This document shows positions 1 through 12,200 of a stretch of 64,000 nt of DNA, one piece after another. The notes under the pieces are model-generated. The model was given only the letters and a program-made list of their open reading frames with translations. It was not told where the DNA came from and searched no databases. How positions within the stretch are numbered: position 1 is the stretch's first letter; each line of letters begins with the position of its first letter. This DNA comes from an uncultured Candidatus Cenarchaeum sp. Lineage in GTDB: Archaea > Thermoproteota > Nitrososphaeria > Nitrososphaerales > Nitrosopumilaceae. Where the stretch lies: positions 2,518,983-2,582,982 of the forward strand of contig OY282369.1 of the NCBI GenBank assembly GCA_958295735.1, written 5' to 3'. The translations under genes were made by a program, and so were the position numbers.

Positions 1-1
1 C

Positions 2-2386
2 GCGCCGCCGGCCCCGAACGTCACGTCCGCGCAGGCGGACCCGACGAACTCCGCGCCGATCGCGTTCGCGGTGGAGTTCGGCGAGCCGGTCACCGGGTTC
101 AGGCATGCGGGCATCAAGGTGCACGGGACGGCCGGCAGCACCGCCGCCGAGAACTTTGCCGGGAAGGGCGCCTCGTACTCGTTCGAGGTCACGCCCGCAT
201 CGGACGGGACCATACTGGTCGACATACCGGCCGGCGCGGCAAAGGGCGAGGGGGAGATCCCCAGCCTGGCATCGGAGCGGTTCTCCATCGTATATGACGG
301 CACGCCGCCGGCCCCGAACGTCACGTCCCCGCTGGAGGGCCCGACCGGCGCCGCGACGATCGTGTTCGAGGTGGAGTTCGGCGAGAACGTCACCGGGTTC
401 GCCCCGGGGGACGTCGCCGTGTCCGGGACGGCCAAGCACGGCGGCATCGCCGACTTTTCCGGAGCGGGAGCTTCGTACTCGTTCGCGGTCTCTCCCGCAT
501 CCGACGGGACCATACTTGTCGACGTAGCGGCCGGCGCGGCGCGGGACGCGGCGGGCAACCCCAGCGCGGCGGCGGAGCAGTTCTCGATCGGGTACTATGC
601 CAAGCTTGCCGTACCCGCCCCCTCGGCCGCCCCCGCCGGCGGCGCGGCCGGCGCCCGCGACCCCCCTCCGGCAGGTGCGCAGGCGCAGGAGCAGGAGCCC
701 GGCCAGCAGGAGCCCGGCCAGCAGGAGCCCGGCCAGCAGGAGCCCGGCCAGCAGGAGCCCGGCCAGCAGGAGCCCGGCCAGCAGGAGCCCGGCCAGCAGG
801 AGCCCGGCCAGCAGGAGCCCGGCCAGCAGGAGCCCGGCCAGCAGGAGCCCGGCCAGGAACCGCCCCGCACCGCCAAGCCGCTCGTGCGGGTGGGCATCTT
901 CACCGCGGGACAAGGCGACCCGTCGGCCGCGGCTGCCCGGCTGGGCGCCGAGGACTTCAACGCGCTGTCGGATGAGCGCGGCTACCCGTTCTACGTCAAC
1001 GTGTCGGAGCACGCGATGCCGGCCGGCGCGTCGGGGGAGGAGGCCGAGGCGGCGCTCCGCGGGGCGCACGACGGCGGGCGCGGGCCCGTCCTGTATGTCG
1101 GCCCGGCCTCGGACCGCGCGCTGCTCGGCATCGCGGAATACGCGGCCGCCAACGGGATAACCGTGATATCGCACTCGTCCGCGGCGCGCTCGCTCGCGGC
1201 CGGGGGCGACGGCCTGTACCGGCTGGAGCCGGGCGCGGCGCACCTGGCCAAGGCCCTGGCCCACGAGGTGGCGCGGGGCGGGTTCGCCGCGGTCGTGCCC
1301 GTGGTGCAGGCCGGCCTGCACGGCCCCGGGTACGGCCTGCTGGGGCCGCTGGGGTCCGACTTGGAGCCGCTCGGCATACGGGTCGGCCCGCCCGTCGAGT
1401 TCGCGGACGGGGAGGGCGCCGCGGGGGCGGTGGGGGCGGCCGTGGCGGAGGCCGCGGGGAGCGGGGGCGCCGGGAGCGTGGCGGTGGTGTACCTGGGCTC
1501 GGACTCGGCGCTCGCTGCCGCCGCCGCCCGCATGGGCGCGGGCAGCCCCGCCCGGGAGTCCGCGTGGTTCGCCGCGGGGGGCGCCGGCGCGGGCGCCGGG
1601 ACGGGCGTGGCCGCGTCCCCCCTCGTGATATCCGACGCGGCGGCTGTACAGCTGGCCAGGGACACGCGGCTCACAGCCGTCCAGTTCGCCGCGGAGCGGG
1701 GCGCCGCGACCGACCGCGTGGATGCCGCCGTGCGCGGCGCCGGCGCGGCCGCCCCCTCCGGCTCGGCCACGCCGGCCTACGCGGCGTACGAGGCGGTCCG
1801 CGTCTTCGGCAGGGCCCTGGCGCTGGCGGGGGGCGATCCGTCGTCGGCCGGCGCGCGCGTGGCCGAGGCGTCGGAGACGGGCGGCGGCCCGCTGGGGCGC
1901 ATCGGCCTGGACGGGAACGGCGACCTGCGGCTGCCGGTCACGTACGGCGCGTGGTCCGTCTCCGGCGCAACCGCGGGGTGGGAGCGGGCCCCCGCGCCGC
2001 TCCGCGGCATAGACAGGTGCGGCATATCCATCACGGAGCAGTCGCTCGCCCTGCCGGCCATCTCCCCGGGGCGGACGAGCGGGACGGCGCGGCAGGTGGT
2101 GGCCAACACGGGCACCGTCCCGATGCCCACCGTCTCGGTCTTCGCCACGGACTGGGTGCCGTACCGGGGCGGCGCGCCCGTCCCGGAGGCCGCCCTGTCG
2201 TACTCGCTCACGGAGATGTCGGCCGGCCGGGGGGCATTCGCCCCGCTGGCGGAGGGCTCCTCGATACCCGGCGGGACGCCGGCGGGCGGCAGCGTGGCGG
2301 TCGAATTTCGGATGGACTTGACGGGCATCCCCGCGCTGGATGCCGACTACATCTCGCAGACCGTCACGTACGGCGCGAACTGCTAG
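2..2386 (+). CDS. Secreted surface protein, Ig-like repeats plus periplasmic-binding-like domain (5' end outside window)
   Basis: The frame is open from the first bases, before any ATG, and reads as the end of an Ig-like repeat (APPAPNVTS..., then EFGEPVTGF), so the gene enters from the left. What is visible: two Ig-like repeats resembling bacterial Ig domain Big_12 (to about 590), a proline/alanine linker with an EPGQQ minisatellite (692-856), a domain resembling the type I periplasmic-binding fold of branched-chain amino-acid or ANF receptors (about 885-1990, beginning VRVGIFTAGQGDPS), and a C-terminal domain with Cys in DRCGIS and a final Cys (YGANC, stop TAG). The last two domains are strongly similar to the end of the giant gene downstream, so the two are tandem paralogs. 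Likely exported and exposed on the cell surface; ligand unknown. Confidence 0.85.
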   Translation, partial: APPAPNVTSAQADPTNSAPIAFAVEFGEPVTGFRHAGIKVHGTAGSTAAENFAGKGASYSFEVTPASDGTILVDIPAGAAKGEGEIPSLASERFSIVYDGTPPAPNVTSPLEGPTGAATIVFEVEFGENVTGFAPGDVAVSGTAKHGGIADFSGAGASYSFAVSPASDGTILVDVAAGAARDAAGNPSAAAEQFSIGYYAKLAVPAPSAAPAGGAAGARDPPPAGAQAQEQEPGQQEPGQQEPGQQEPGQQEPGQQEPGQQEPGQQEPGQQEPGQQEPGQQEPGQEPPRTAKPLVRVGIFTAGQGDPSAAAARLGAEDFNALSDERGYPFYVNVSEHAMPAGASGEEAEAALRGAHDGGRGPVLYVGPASDRALLGIAEYAAANGITVISHSSAARSLAAGGDGLYRLEPGAAHLAKALAHEVARGGFAAVVPVVQAGLHGPGYGLLGPLGSDLEPLGIRVGPPVEFADGEGAAGAVGAAVAEAAGSGGAGSVAVVYLGSDSALAAAAARMGAGSPARESAWFAAGGAGAGAGTGVAASPLVISDAAAVQLARDTRLTAVQFAAERGAATDRVDAAVRGAGAAAPSGSATPAYAAYEAVRVFGRALALAGGDPSSAGARVAEASETGGGPLGRIGLDGNGDLRLPVTYGAWSVSGATAGWERAPAPLRGIDRCGISITEQSLALPAISPGRTSGTARQVVANTGTVPMPTVSVFATDWVPYRGGAPVPEAALSYSLTEMSAGRGAFAPLAEGSSIPGGTPAGGSVAVEFRMDLTGIPALDADYISQTVTYGANC
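692..856 (+). repeat. 15-bp in-frame minisatellite encoding EPGQQ, about 11 copies
   Basis: Near-perfect tandem copies of gagcccggccagcag join the Ig repeats to the binding-protein-like domain. The unit is a multiple of three, so copy-number change only alters linker length. The downstream paralog lacks this linker. Confidence 0.95.
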
Positions 2387-3221
2387 GCGGCGGGCCCGTC
2401 CCGAGCCGGGCGGGGCCGCGGCGCGCGCCGGCGGCCGAAAACCCGCCGCGCCGCGCGCCGGGGGCGGCAGCCCCGCCCGCCCCGGCGCGGACCCGGCCGC
2501 CGGCGCCTTTTCCCGCCCGCCCGGCGCGGATCCGCGGGCATCCGCCCGGAGCGGCCGGCCTTCCCGCCCCGCCGGGCGCGCGGCGGGCCCCCGCGCGCTG
2601 CCGGGCACCAGCCGGGCCGCGCGGCGCCTTCCCCGCCCGCCGGCCCGCCCCTCCCGCCGGCGCGGGCGGCGGCCGGGCGCGATCGCGGCGCGCGCGCAAG
2701 GCGCTTCCCGGCAATGCGCCCGGCGGCGGGGGCGCGCGCGGCCAGGCGGCGCCTTCCCGCCCCGCCGAGCGGCGCTTTTCCCGGCACGCCCGGGAGCCGG
2801 CGCCCCGCCGGTCCCCGCCCCTCCGCGGATGCTCCCCGCGCCGGGGGGAGCCCCGCGGGCCGGCGCCCCCGCTCGCGCGCGAGCGGCGGGGCCGCGGCCG
2901 GGGCGTGCCCGTCCGGCGGGGGGATGCGAGGAACGGCGGCCGGCGCCTGCGGGGCGCGGATGCCGTCCCGCCGACCCGCGGCCGAGCCCCGGCCCGCCGC
3001 CGCCGCGGCACGCGGCGGCGGAACGGCGCGCCGCCCGCCGGCGCCGGGACGGCCGATCCGCCCGCCCGGCAGATCCCGGCCGCCCTTGCCGCCGCGCCCG
3101 CGGCCCGGGGCGGGGCGCATTTCCGGCATCCGGCACGGGCGGCCCGGGGCGGCGGCGCAGCCGGGCGCGATCCTTAGGCGCGACTAATTCCGGGCCGGCA
3201 TTCCGCGGCACGAGTAAGTGG
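2387..3221. other. Gene-free, extremely GC-rich gap between the two giant genes
   Basis: About 830 bases of almost pure G and C. Several frames are open but none has an archaeal promoter, a recognisable domain or a paralog in the window. The open frame of the next gene runs back through this stretch only because stops are rare. Confidence 0.6.
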
Positions 3222-3230
3222 GTTTATCTA
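3222..3230 (+). promoter_or_regulatory. TATA box of the giant surface-protein gene
   Basis: gtttatcta is an AT-rich island in a GC-rich stretch and lies 30 bases before ATG 3252, the same spacing as at most genes here. This favours ATG 3252 as a near-leaderless start. Confidence 0.6.
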
Positions 3231-3251
3231 CCGAGAATTCAGCGGGCGCGC

Positions 3252-6200
3252 ATGCCGGAAGATCCGGACGGTCCGATGTACTGTCTGCCGGCGCGCGGGA
3301 TGCCGCGGGCCCGGCCGGAACCGCGGGCGCGCGGGGCGGCGGGATGCGCGGAACCCGGCGCCCTTCGGCGGGAGCGCGGGCGGCGGGACGGCACGAATGG
3401 CGGCGGTCCCGCGCCCGGGCCCGGTTGCGGCAAGGGGGGGGGGGGTGTGAAGGGGAAAGGGGCCGAACCCGCGCCGGGAGGAACCCGCGGGCCCGCCGCA
3501 TCCCGGCACCGCTTGCCGCCTGCCGCGATCCTGATCCCGGCGGCGGCCCTCCTTGCGGGGTTCCTCGCCGCCGCGCCGTACGCGCACGCGGACAGCCACC
3601 CGCTGACCGCCGAGATCACGAGCGGCGCGGCATCCCCCACCAGCCTGGCGGCCGTGCCGTTCACCATGAAGTTCAGCGGCGGCGTGAACGCCACCACAAT
3701 AGACGAGTCGGACATTACCGTCTCCTCGGGCACGGTGCAGGGCCTGCGCATGGTGCTGCGCTACAACTCGACCATCGGCGAACACGGAACATCAAGCGCA
3801 GACGACGGCAAATTCAACCGCCCGTTCGGCCTGGCGGCCAACGGCTCGGGCTACCTGTACGTGGCCGAGAGGGCCGGCAAGCGCATCCAGGTGTTCGACC
3901 CGGCGGGGGAATTCGTCGCAAAATTCGGCGGCCACAGTAGTGACCCCCACCCGGACCCCGGCCTATTCAACAACATATACGGCATCGCGGCCGATGCCTC
4001 CTCGGGCCGGATATACGCGGCCGACTCGGTCGGCAGCCGCACGCTGATCTACGAATCCGACGGGGAATACGTCGCCGACCTCACGCACCCCGGCAACTCC
4101 TTCAGACCCCACATTCCGATCGTCCTGGCGGTGAACGGCACGGGCCACGTGTACGTGGCCGACAACGGCAACAGCACCGTCCAGATCTTCGACTCCTCCG
4201 GAAGACACGTAGCCGCCCTCGACGGCGCGTTCAACGGCCCGCGCGGCCTGGCGTTCGACGGCCCCGCGGGCCTCGTGTACGTGGCCGACAGGGAAAACGA
4301 CCGCATCCGCGTCTTCGACTTGGACGGGATGCCGGTCAGGAACATTGGCTCCTCCGGCAACGGCACGGGCCAGTTCACCCAGCCGATCGGCGTAGCGGTC
4401 GACGACCTCGCGGGCAGGATATACGTGACCGAAAAGACAGACAACCAGCGCGTGCAGGTGTTCGACTCCAACTGGAGCCACGTCTCATACCTCTCCGGCT
4501 TCCCCAACGTGCTGCATGATCCGCGCGCCGTCGCGGTCGACGTCCCCTCGGGCCGCGTGTACGTGGCCGACACTGAGAACCACCGCGTCCTGGTGTTCGA
4601 TGCCGCGTACGAGTTCAGCGTGGCGAACCCGGCCGACAGGGAGACGCTCACGGTAAGCCTGCCGGCCGGCAGCGTGCTGGACGGGGCCGTAAACGCGAAC
4701 GAGGAGTCCAACACGGCGAGCGTCGAGATAGACAGGACCGCGCCGAAGCCGATCGTCACCTCCGAGCAGGAGAGCCCGACCGGCGCCGTGCCGATCGGCT
4801 TCCGGGTGAACTTTGGCGAGCCCGTCGACGGGTTCGGGGAAGGCGACATCGCGCTCTCCGGCACCGCCCCCCGCGGCGGCGTGGCCAACTTCGAAACCGT
4901 CAACGCCTCCACGTACACCTTCAAGGTCGCGCCCACGGGCGACGGGACGATACGGGTCGACATACCGGCGGGCGCGGCGCTGGACAGGGCGAAGAACCCG
5001 AGCGCCGCGGCGGATCGGTTCTCCGTCACGTACGTGGACGAGCCGCCGACCGCGATCATCACGTCGACGCAGACGAGCCCCACCAACGCCTCGACGATCA
5101 ACTTCTTGGTCACCTTCAGCGAGCCCGTCGACGGGTTCGTGGCCGCCGACATTGAACTGTCCGGCAACGCCACCCTCGCGGGCGGCGTGAAGAGATTCGC
5201 GGGCAGCGGCGCCTCGTACGCGTTCGAGGTCACGCCAACGGGCGACGGCCTGGTGGTGGTCGACGTGCCCGCGGGAGCGGCGCAGGACATGGCGACCACG
5301 CCAAAACAAAGCGAGGCGGCGCCGCGCCTCACCATAGAATACGATCCCACGCCGCCGGCCCCCGCCGTCACGGCGGCGCAGTCAAGCCCCACCAACGCCT
5401 CGACTATAAATTTCCGGGTGGACTTCACGGAGCCCGCCGACGGGTTCAACGCCAGCGGCATCGTCCTCTCGGGCACCGCCCCCCGCGGCGGCGTGGCCAA
5501 CTTCGCGACAGTCGACGCCTCGGCGTACACGTTCGACGTCTCGCCCGCCTCCGACGGGACCGTAGTGGTCGGCATTCCGGAGGGCGCGGCGGCGGACGCG
5601 GCGGGCAACCCCAGCACCGCAGTCCGGTTCTCCGTCGCCTACGACGTGACGGGGCCGGCCCCGGCCGTCGGCGCGGCGGTGACGGGCCCGACCAACCTGG
5701 CGGCCGTGCCGTTCAGCATGACATTCAGCGAGAACATAAACGCCACGACCCTGGACGAGTCGGACATTACCGTATCCTCGGGCACGGTGCAGGGCCTGCG
5801 CATGGTGTTGCGCTACAACTCGACCATCGGCACGGATGGCGTACGGGGCTCAGAGCCAGGCGAATTCAACCGCCCGTTCGGCCTGGCGGCCAACGGCTCG
5901 GGCTACCTGTACGTGGCCGAGAGGGCCGGCAAGCGCATCCAGGTGTTCGACCCGGCGGGGGAGTCCGTCGCAAAATTCGGCGGCCACAGTAGTGACCCCA
6001 ACCCGGACCCCGGCCTATTCAACAACATATACGGCATCGCGGCCGATGCCTCCTCGGGCCGGATATACGCGGCCGACTCGGTCGGCAGCCGCACGCTGAT
6101 CTACGAATCCGACGGGGAATACGTCGCCGACCTCACGCACCCCGGCATCTCCGTCGGATCCCACATTCCGATCGTCCTGGCGGTGAACGGCACGGGCCAC

Positions 6201-9200
6201 GTGTACGTGGCCGACAACGGCAACAGCACCGTCCAGATCTTCGACCCCGCCGGGAAACACGTAGCCGCCCTCAACGGCACGTTCAACGGCCCGCGCGGCC
6301 TGGCGTTCGACGGCCCCGCGGGCCTCGTGTACGTGGCCGACAGGGAAAACGACCGCATCCGCGTCTTCGACTTGGACGGGATGCCGGTCAGGAACATTGG
6401 CTCCTCCGGCAACGGCACGGGCCAGTTCACCCAGCCGATCGGCGTAGCGGTCGACGACCTCGCGGGCAGGATATACGTGACCGAAAAGACAGACAACCAG
6501 CGCGTGCAGGTGTTCGATGCCGGCTGGAACCACGTCTCCTACCTCTCCGGCTTCCCCAACGTGCTGCATGATCCGCGCGCCATCGCGGTCGACGTCCCCT
6601 CGGGCCGCGTGTACGTGGCCGACACTGAGAACCACCGCGTCCTGGTGTTCGATGCCGCGTACGAGTTCAGCGTGGCGGATCCGGCCGACAGGGAGACGCT
6701 CACGGTAAGCCTGCCGGCCGGCAGCGTGCTGGACGGGGCCGGAAACGCGAACGAGGAGTCCAACACGACGAGCATCGAGATAGACAGGACCGCGCCGAAG
6801 CCGATCGTCGCATCAGAGCAGGGGAACACGGCCGGCACCGCGACCATAAACTTCCGGGTGAACTTTGGCGAGCCCGTCGACGGGTTCGGGGAAGGCGACA
6901 TCGCGCTCTCCGGCGCCGCTACCCGCGGCGGCGTGGACAACTTCGCAACAGTCAACGCCTCGGCGTACACCTTCGACGTCACGCTCACGGGCGACGGGAC
7001 GATACGGGTCGACATACCGGCGGGCGCGGCGCTGGACAGGGCGAATAACCCGAGCGCCGCGGCGGATCGGTTCTCCGTCGAGTACGTGGACGGACCTCCG
7101 ACCGCGATCATCACGTCGACGCAGGCGAGCCCGACCAACGCCTCCGCGATCAGATTCCAGGTGACCTTCAGCGATCCCGTCACCCAGTTCGATAGTGGCG
7201 ACGTCCTGCTGACGGGCAACGCCACGCACGGCGGCGTGGAAAACTTCGCGGGCAGCGGCGCCCTGTACGCGTTCGAGGTCACGCCAACGGGCGACGGCCT
7301 GGTGGTGGTCGACGTGCCCGCGGGAGCGGCGCAGGACACGGCGAACAAACCGAGCGAGGCGGCGCCGCGCCTCACGATCGAATACGATCCCACGCCGCCG
7401 GCCCCGACCGCCACGGCGGCGCAGTCGAGCCCCACCAACGCCTCGGCTATAAATTTCCGGGTGGACTTCACGGAGCCCGTCGACGGGTTCGAGGCCGGAG
7501 ACGTCGCGCTTACCGGCACCGCCCCCCGCGGCGGCGCGGCCAACTTCGCGACAGTCGACGCCTCGGCGTACACGTTCGACGTCTCGCCCGCCTCCGACGG
7601 GACCGTAGTGGTCGGCATTCCCGAGGGCGCGGCGGCGGACGCGGCGGGCAACCCCAGCACCGCGGTCCGGTTCTCCGTCGCCTACGACGTGACGGGGCCG
7701 GCCCCGGCCGTCGGCGCGGCGGTGGCGGGCCCGACCAACCTGGCGGCCGTGCCGTTCAACATGACGTTCAGCGAGAACATAAACGCCACGACCCTGGACG
7801 AGTCGGACATTACCGTCTCCTCGGGCACGGTGCAGGGCCTGCGCATGGTGCTGCGCTACAACTCGACCATCGGCACGGATGGCGTACGGGGCTCAGAGCC
7901 AGGCGAACTCAACCGACCGTTCGGCCTCGCAGTCAACAGCTCGGGCTACCTGTACGTGGCCGAGAGGGCCGGCAAGCGCATCCAGGTATTCGACCCGGCG
8001 GGGGAGTCCGTCGCAACATTCGGCGGACTCGCCACCAATTTTGACGACCCGGAGCCCGGCCGATTCAGAAACTTATACGGCCTGGCAGCCGATGCCTCCT
8101 CGGGCCGGATATACGCGGCCGACTCGGCAGGCAACCGCACGCTGATCTACGAACACGACGGGGAATACCTCGCCGACCTCGCGCACCCCGGCATCTCCAG
8201 ATCCCACATTCCGATCGCCCTGGCGGTGAACGGCACGGGCCACGTGTACGTGGCCTACACCGGCAACAACACCGTGCAGATCTTCGATTCCTCCCGGAAA
8301 CACGTAGCCGCCCTCGCCGGCACGTTCGACAGCCCGCACGGCGTGGCGTTCAACGCCTCCGCGGGCCTCGTATACGCGGCCGACACCAACAACGACGCCA
8401 TACTCGTATTCGACTTGGACGGGATGCCCGCCGGGAGCTTCGGCGCCTCCGGCGACGGCCCCGGCCAGCTCAGCGAGCCGATCGGCATAGCGGTCGACGA
8501 ACTCGCCGGCCGGATATACGTGACCGAGAAGGAAGACAACCAGCGCGTGCAGGTGTTCGACTCCGACTGGGACCACGTCTCCTACCTCTCCGGCTTCCCC
8601 CTCGAGTTGCGTAACCCGCGCGCCATCGCGGTCGACGTCCCCTCGGGCCGCGCGTACGTGGCGGACACGGAGAACCACCGCGTCCTGGTGTTCGATGCCG
8701 CGTACGAGTTCAGCGTGGCGAACCCGGACGACAGGGAGACGCTCACGGTAAGCCTGCCGGCCGGCAGCGTGCTGGACGGGGCCGGAAACGCGAACGAGGA
8801 GTCCAATACGGCGAGCATCGAGATAGACAGGACCGCGCCGAAACCCACCATCACGTCGACGCAGGCGAGCCCGACCAACGCCGTTACCATAAGGTTCCTG
8901 GTGAACTTCAGCGATCCCGTCGACGGGTTCGACGCCGACGACGTCCTGCTGTCCGGCAACGCCACACTCGACGGCGGCGTGAAGCGCTTCTCGGGAGAAG
9001 GCGCCCTGTACACGTTCGAGGTGACTCCCACGGGCGACGGGCTGATACACGTCGACATAGGCGCGGGCGCGGCGCAGGACGGGGCGACCAACCCGAGCGA
9101 GGCGGCGAAGCGCCTCACCATCGAATACGACGACGAGGGGCCGACGCCCGTCGTCACGTCGACGCAGGCGAGCCCGACCAACGCCGCGGCCATAAACTTC

Positions 9201-12200
9201 AAGGTGAATTTCACGGATCCGGTCACCATGTTCGATGCCGACGACGTCCTGCTGTCCGGCAACGCCACCCTCGACGGCGGCGTGAAGCGCTTCTCGGGAG
9301 AAGGCGCCCTGTACACGTTCGAGGTGACTCCCACGGGCGACGGGCTGATACACGTCGACATACCGGCGGGCGCGGCGCAGGACGGGGCGACCAACCCGAG
9401 CGAGGCGGCGAAGCGCCTCACCATCGAATACGACGACGAGGGGCCGACGCCCGTCGTCACGTCGACGCAGGCGAGCCCGACCAACGCCGCGGCCATAAAC
9501 TTCAAGGTGAATTTCAGCGATCCCGTCGACGGGTTCGACGCCGACGACGTCCTGCTGTCCGGCAACGCCACCCTCGACGGCGGCGTGAAGCGCTTCTCGG
9601 GAGAAGGCGCCCTGTACACGTTCGAGGTGACTCCCACGGGCGACGGGCTGATACACGTCGACATACCGGCGGGCGCGGCGCAGGACGGGGCGACCAACCC
9701 GAGCGAGGCGGCGAAGCGCCTCACCATCGAATACGACGACGAGGGGCCGACGCCCGTCGTCACGTCGACGCAGGCGAGCCCGACCAACGCCGCGGCCATA
9801 AACTTCAAGGTGAATTTCAGCGATCCCGTCGACGGGTTCGACGCCGACGACGTCCTGCTGTCCGGCAACGCCACCCTCGACGGCGGCGTGAAGGGCTTCT
9901 CGGGAGAAGGCGCCCTGTACACGTTCGAGGTGACGCCCACGGGCGACGGGCTGATACACGTCGACATACCGGCGGGCGCGGCGCAGGACGGGGCGACCAA
10001 CCCGAGCGAGGCGGCGAAGCGCTTCACCATCGAATACGACGACGAGGGGCCGACGCCCGTCGTCACGGCGGTGCAGGCGAGCCCGACCAACGCCGCGACC
10101 ATAAACTTCAAGGTGAATTTCAGCGATCCCGTCGACGGGTTCGACGCCGACGACGTCCTGCTGACGGGCAACGCCACCCTCGACGGCGGCGTGAAGGGCT
10201 TCTCGGGAGAAGGCGCCCTGTACACGTTCGAGGTGACTCCCACGGGCGACGGGCTGATACACGTCGACATACCGGCGGGCGCGGCGCAGGACGGGGCGAC
10301 CAACCCGAGCGAGGCGGCGAAGCGCCTCACCATCGAATACGACGACGAGGGGCCGACGCCCGTCGTCACGGCGGTGCAGGCGAGCCCGACCAACGCCGCG
10401 ACCATAAACTTCAAGGTGAATTTCAGCGATCCCGTCGACGGGTTCGACGCCGACGACGTCCTGCTGACGGGCAACGCCACCCTCGACGGCGGCGTGAAGC
10501 GCTTCTCGGGAGAAGGCGCCCTGTACACGTTCGAGGTGACTCCCACGGGCGACGGGCTGATACACGTCGACATAGGCGCTGGCGCGGCGCAGGACAGGGC
10601 GACCAACCCGAGCGAGGCGGCGCAGCGCCTCACCATAGAATACGACGACGAGGGGCCGACGCCCGTCGTCACGTCGACGCAGGCGAGCCCGACCAACGCC
10701 GCGACCATAAACTTCAAGGTGAATTTCACGGATCCGGTCACCATGTTCGACGCCGACGACGTCCTGCTGTCCGGCAACGCCACCCTCGACGGCGGCGTGA
10801 AGCGCTTCTCGGGAGAAGGCGCCCTGTACACGTTCGAGGTGACTCCCACGGGCGACGGGCTGATACACGTCGACATAGGCGCTGGCGCGGCGCAGGACGG
10901 GGCGACCAACCCGAGCGAGGCGGCGAAGCGCCTCACCATAGAATACGACAGCACGCCGCTGATCCCGATCACCACGTCGACGCAGGCGAGCCCGACCAAC
11001 GCCGCGGCCATAAACTTCAAGGTGAATTTCACGGATCCGGTCACCATGTTCGATGCCGACGACGTCCTGCTGTCCGGCAACGCCACCCTCGACGGCGGCG
11101 TGAAGCGCTTCTCGGGAGAAGGCGCCCTGTACACGTTCGAGGTGACTCCCACGGGCGACGGGCTGATACACGTCGACATACGAGCGGGCGCGGCGCTGGA
11201 TGTCGCCGACAACCCCAGCCTCGCGGCGGCGCGGTTCACCATGGAATACGATCCTACGCCGCCGCTCCCGACCATCACGGCGACGCAGCCCGACCCGACC
11301 AACGCCTCGACCATAAACTTGCGGGTAGAGTTCGGCGAATCCGTCGACGGGTTCGAGGCGGAAGACGTCCGGCTCTCGGGCGACGCGGGCCCGGGCCCCG
11401 CGGCCAACCTTGCCGGCAGCGGCGCCTCGTACACGTTCGACGCGACGACCGCATCTGACGGGACCATACTGGTCGACATGGACGCGGGCGCGGCGCAGGA
11501 CGCGGCAGGCAACCCCAGCCGCGAGGCGGCCCGGTTCTCGATAGCGCGCGACAGCGAATCCCCGATCCCCGCATTCGCCCCGGCAGAGCCGGGCCCCACC
11601 AACCTGCGCACGGTGCCGTTCGCGGCGAGATTCAGCGAGGCCATAAACGCCTCGACCCTCGACGCGTCGGACATAGACGTCACCTCGGGCACGGTGGGGA
11701 ACCTGCGCATGATGCTGCAGCGCAGCGCGGCCTTCGGCGAAAACGGCACGGGCGCCGGCCGACTCCTTTCGCCGTACGGCGTGGCGATCGACGGCCCCGC
11801 GGGCCGCATATACGTGGCCGACTCGGGCAACTCCCTGGTCAAGATCTTCAACTCCACCACCAATGCCTACATCTCCAACGTCCCCGTCTCGCTCGCCAGT
11901 CCGTACGGCGTGGCAGTCGACGGCCCCACGGGCCGCGTGTACGCGGCCGGCGCGGACGGCGCGGCCGGCCGCGTCCAGATCTTCGACTCCGCCACGGGGG
12001 CCCACGCCACGGACCTCCCCGGCCCGTTCAGCAACCCATTCGACGTGGCGCCCGACGGCTCCTCGGACCGCGTGTACGTGGCCGACACCAGCAACAACCG
12101 CACCCGGGTCTTCGACTCCGACGGGAACCGCCTCGCCGATCTCCCCGGCCCGTTCAGCTACCCGGCCGGCGTGGCCGTCGACTCCCGCGCGGGCCGCGTG

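Noticed and set aside
2340-3251. Upstream extension of the giant gene by about 300 codons
   Set aside because: The sequence is Arg/Pro/Gly/Ala low complexity, precedes the TATA box at 3222 and overlaps the end of the previous gene.
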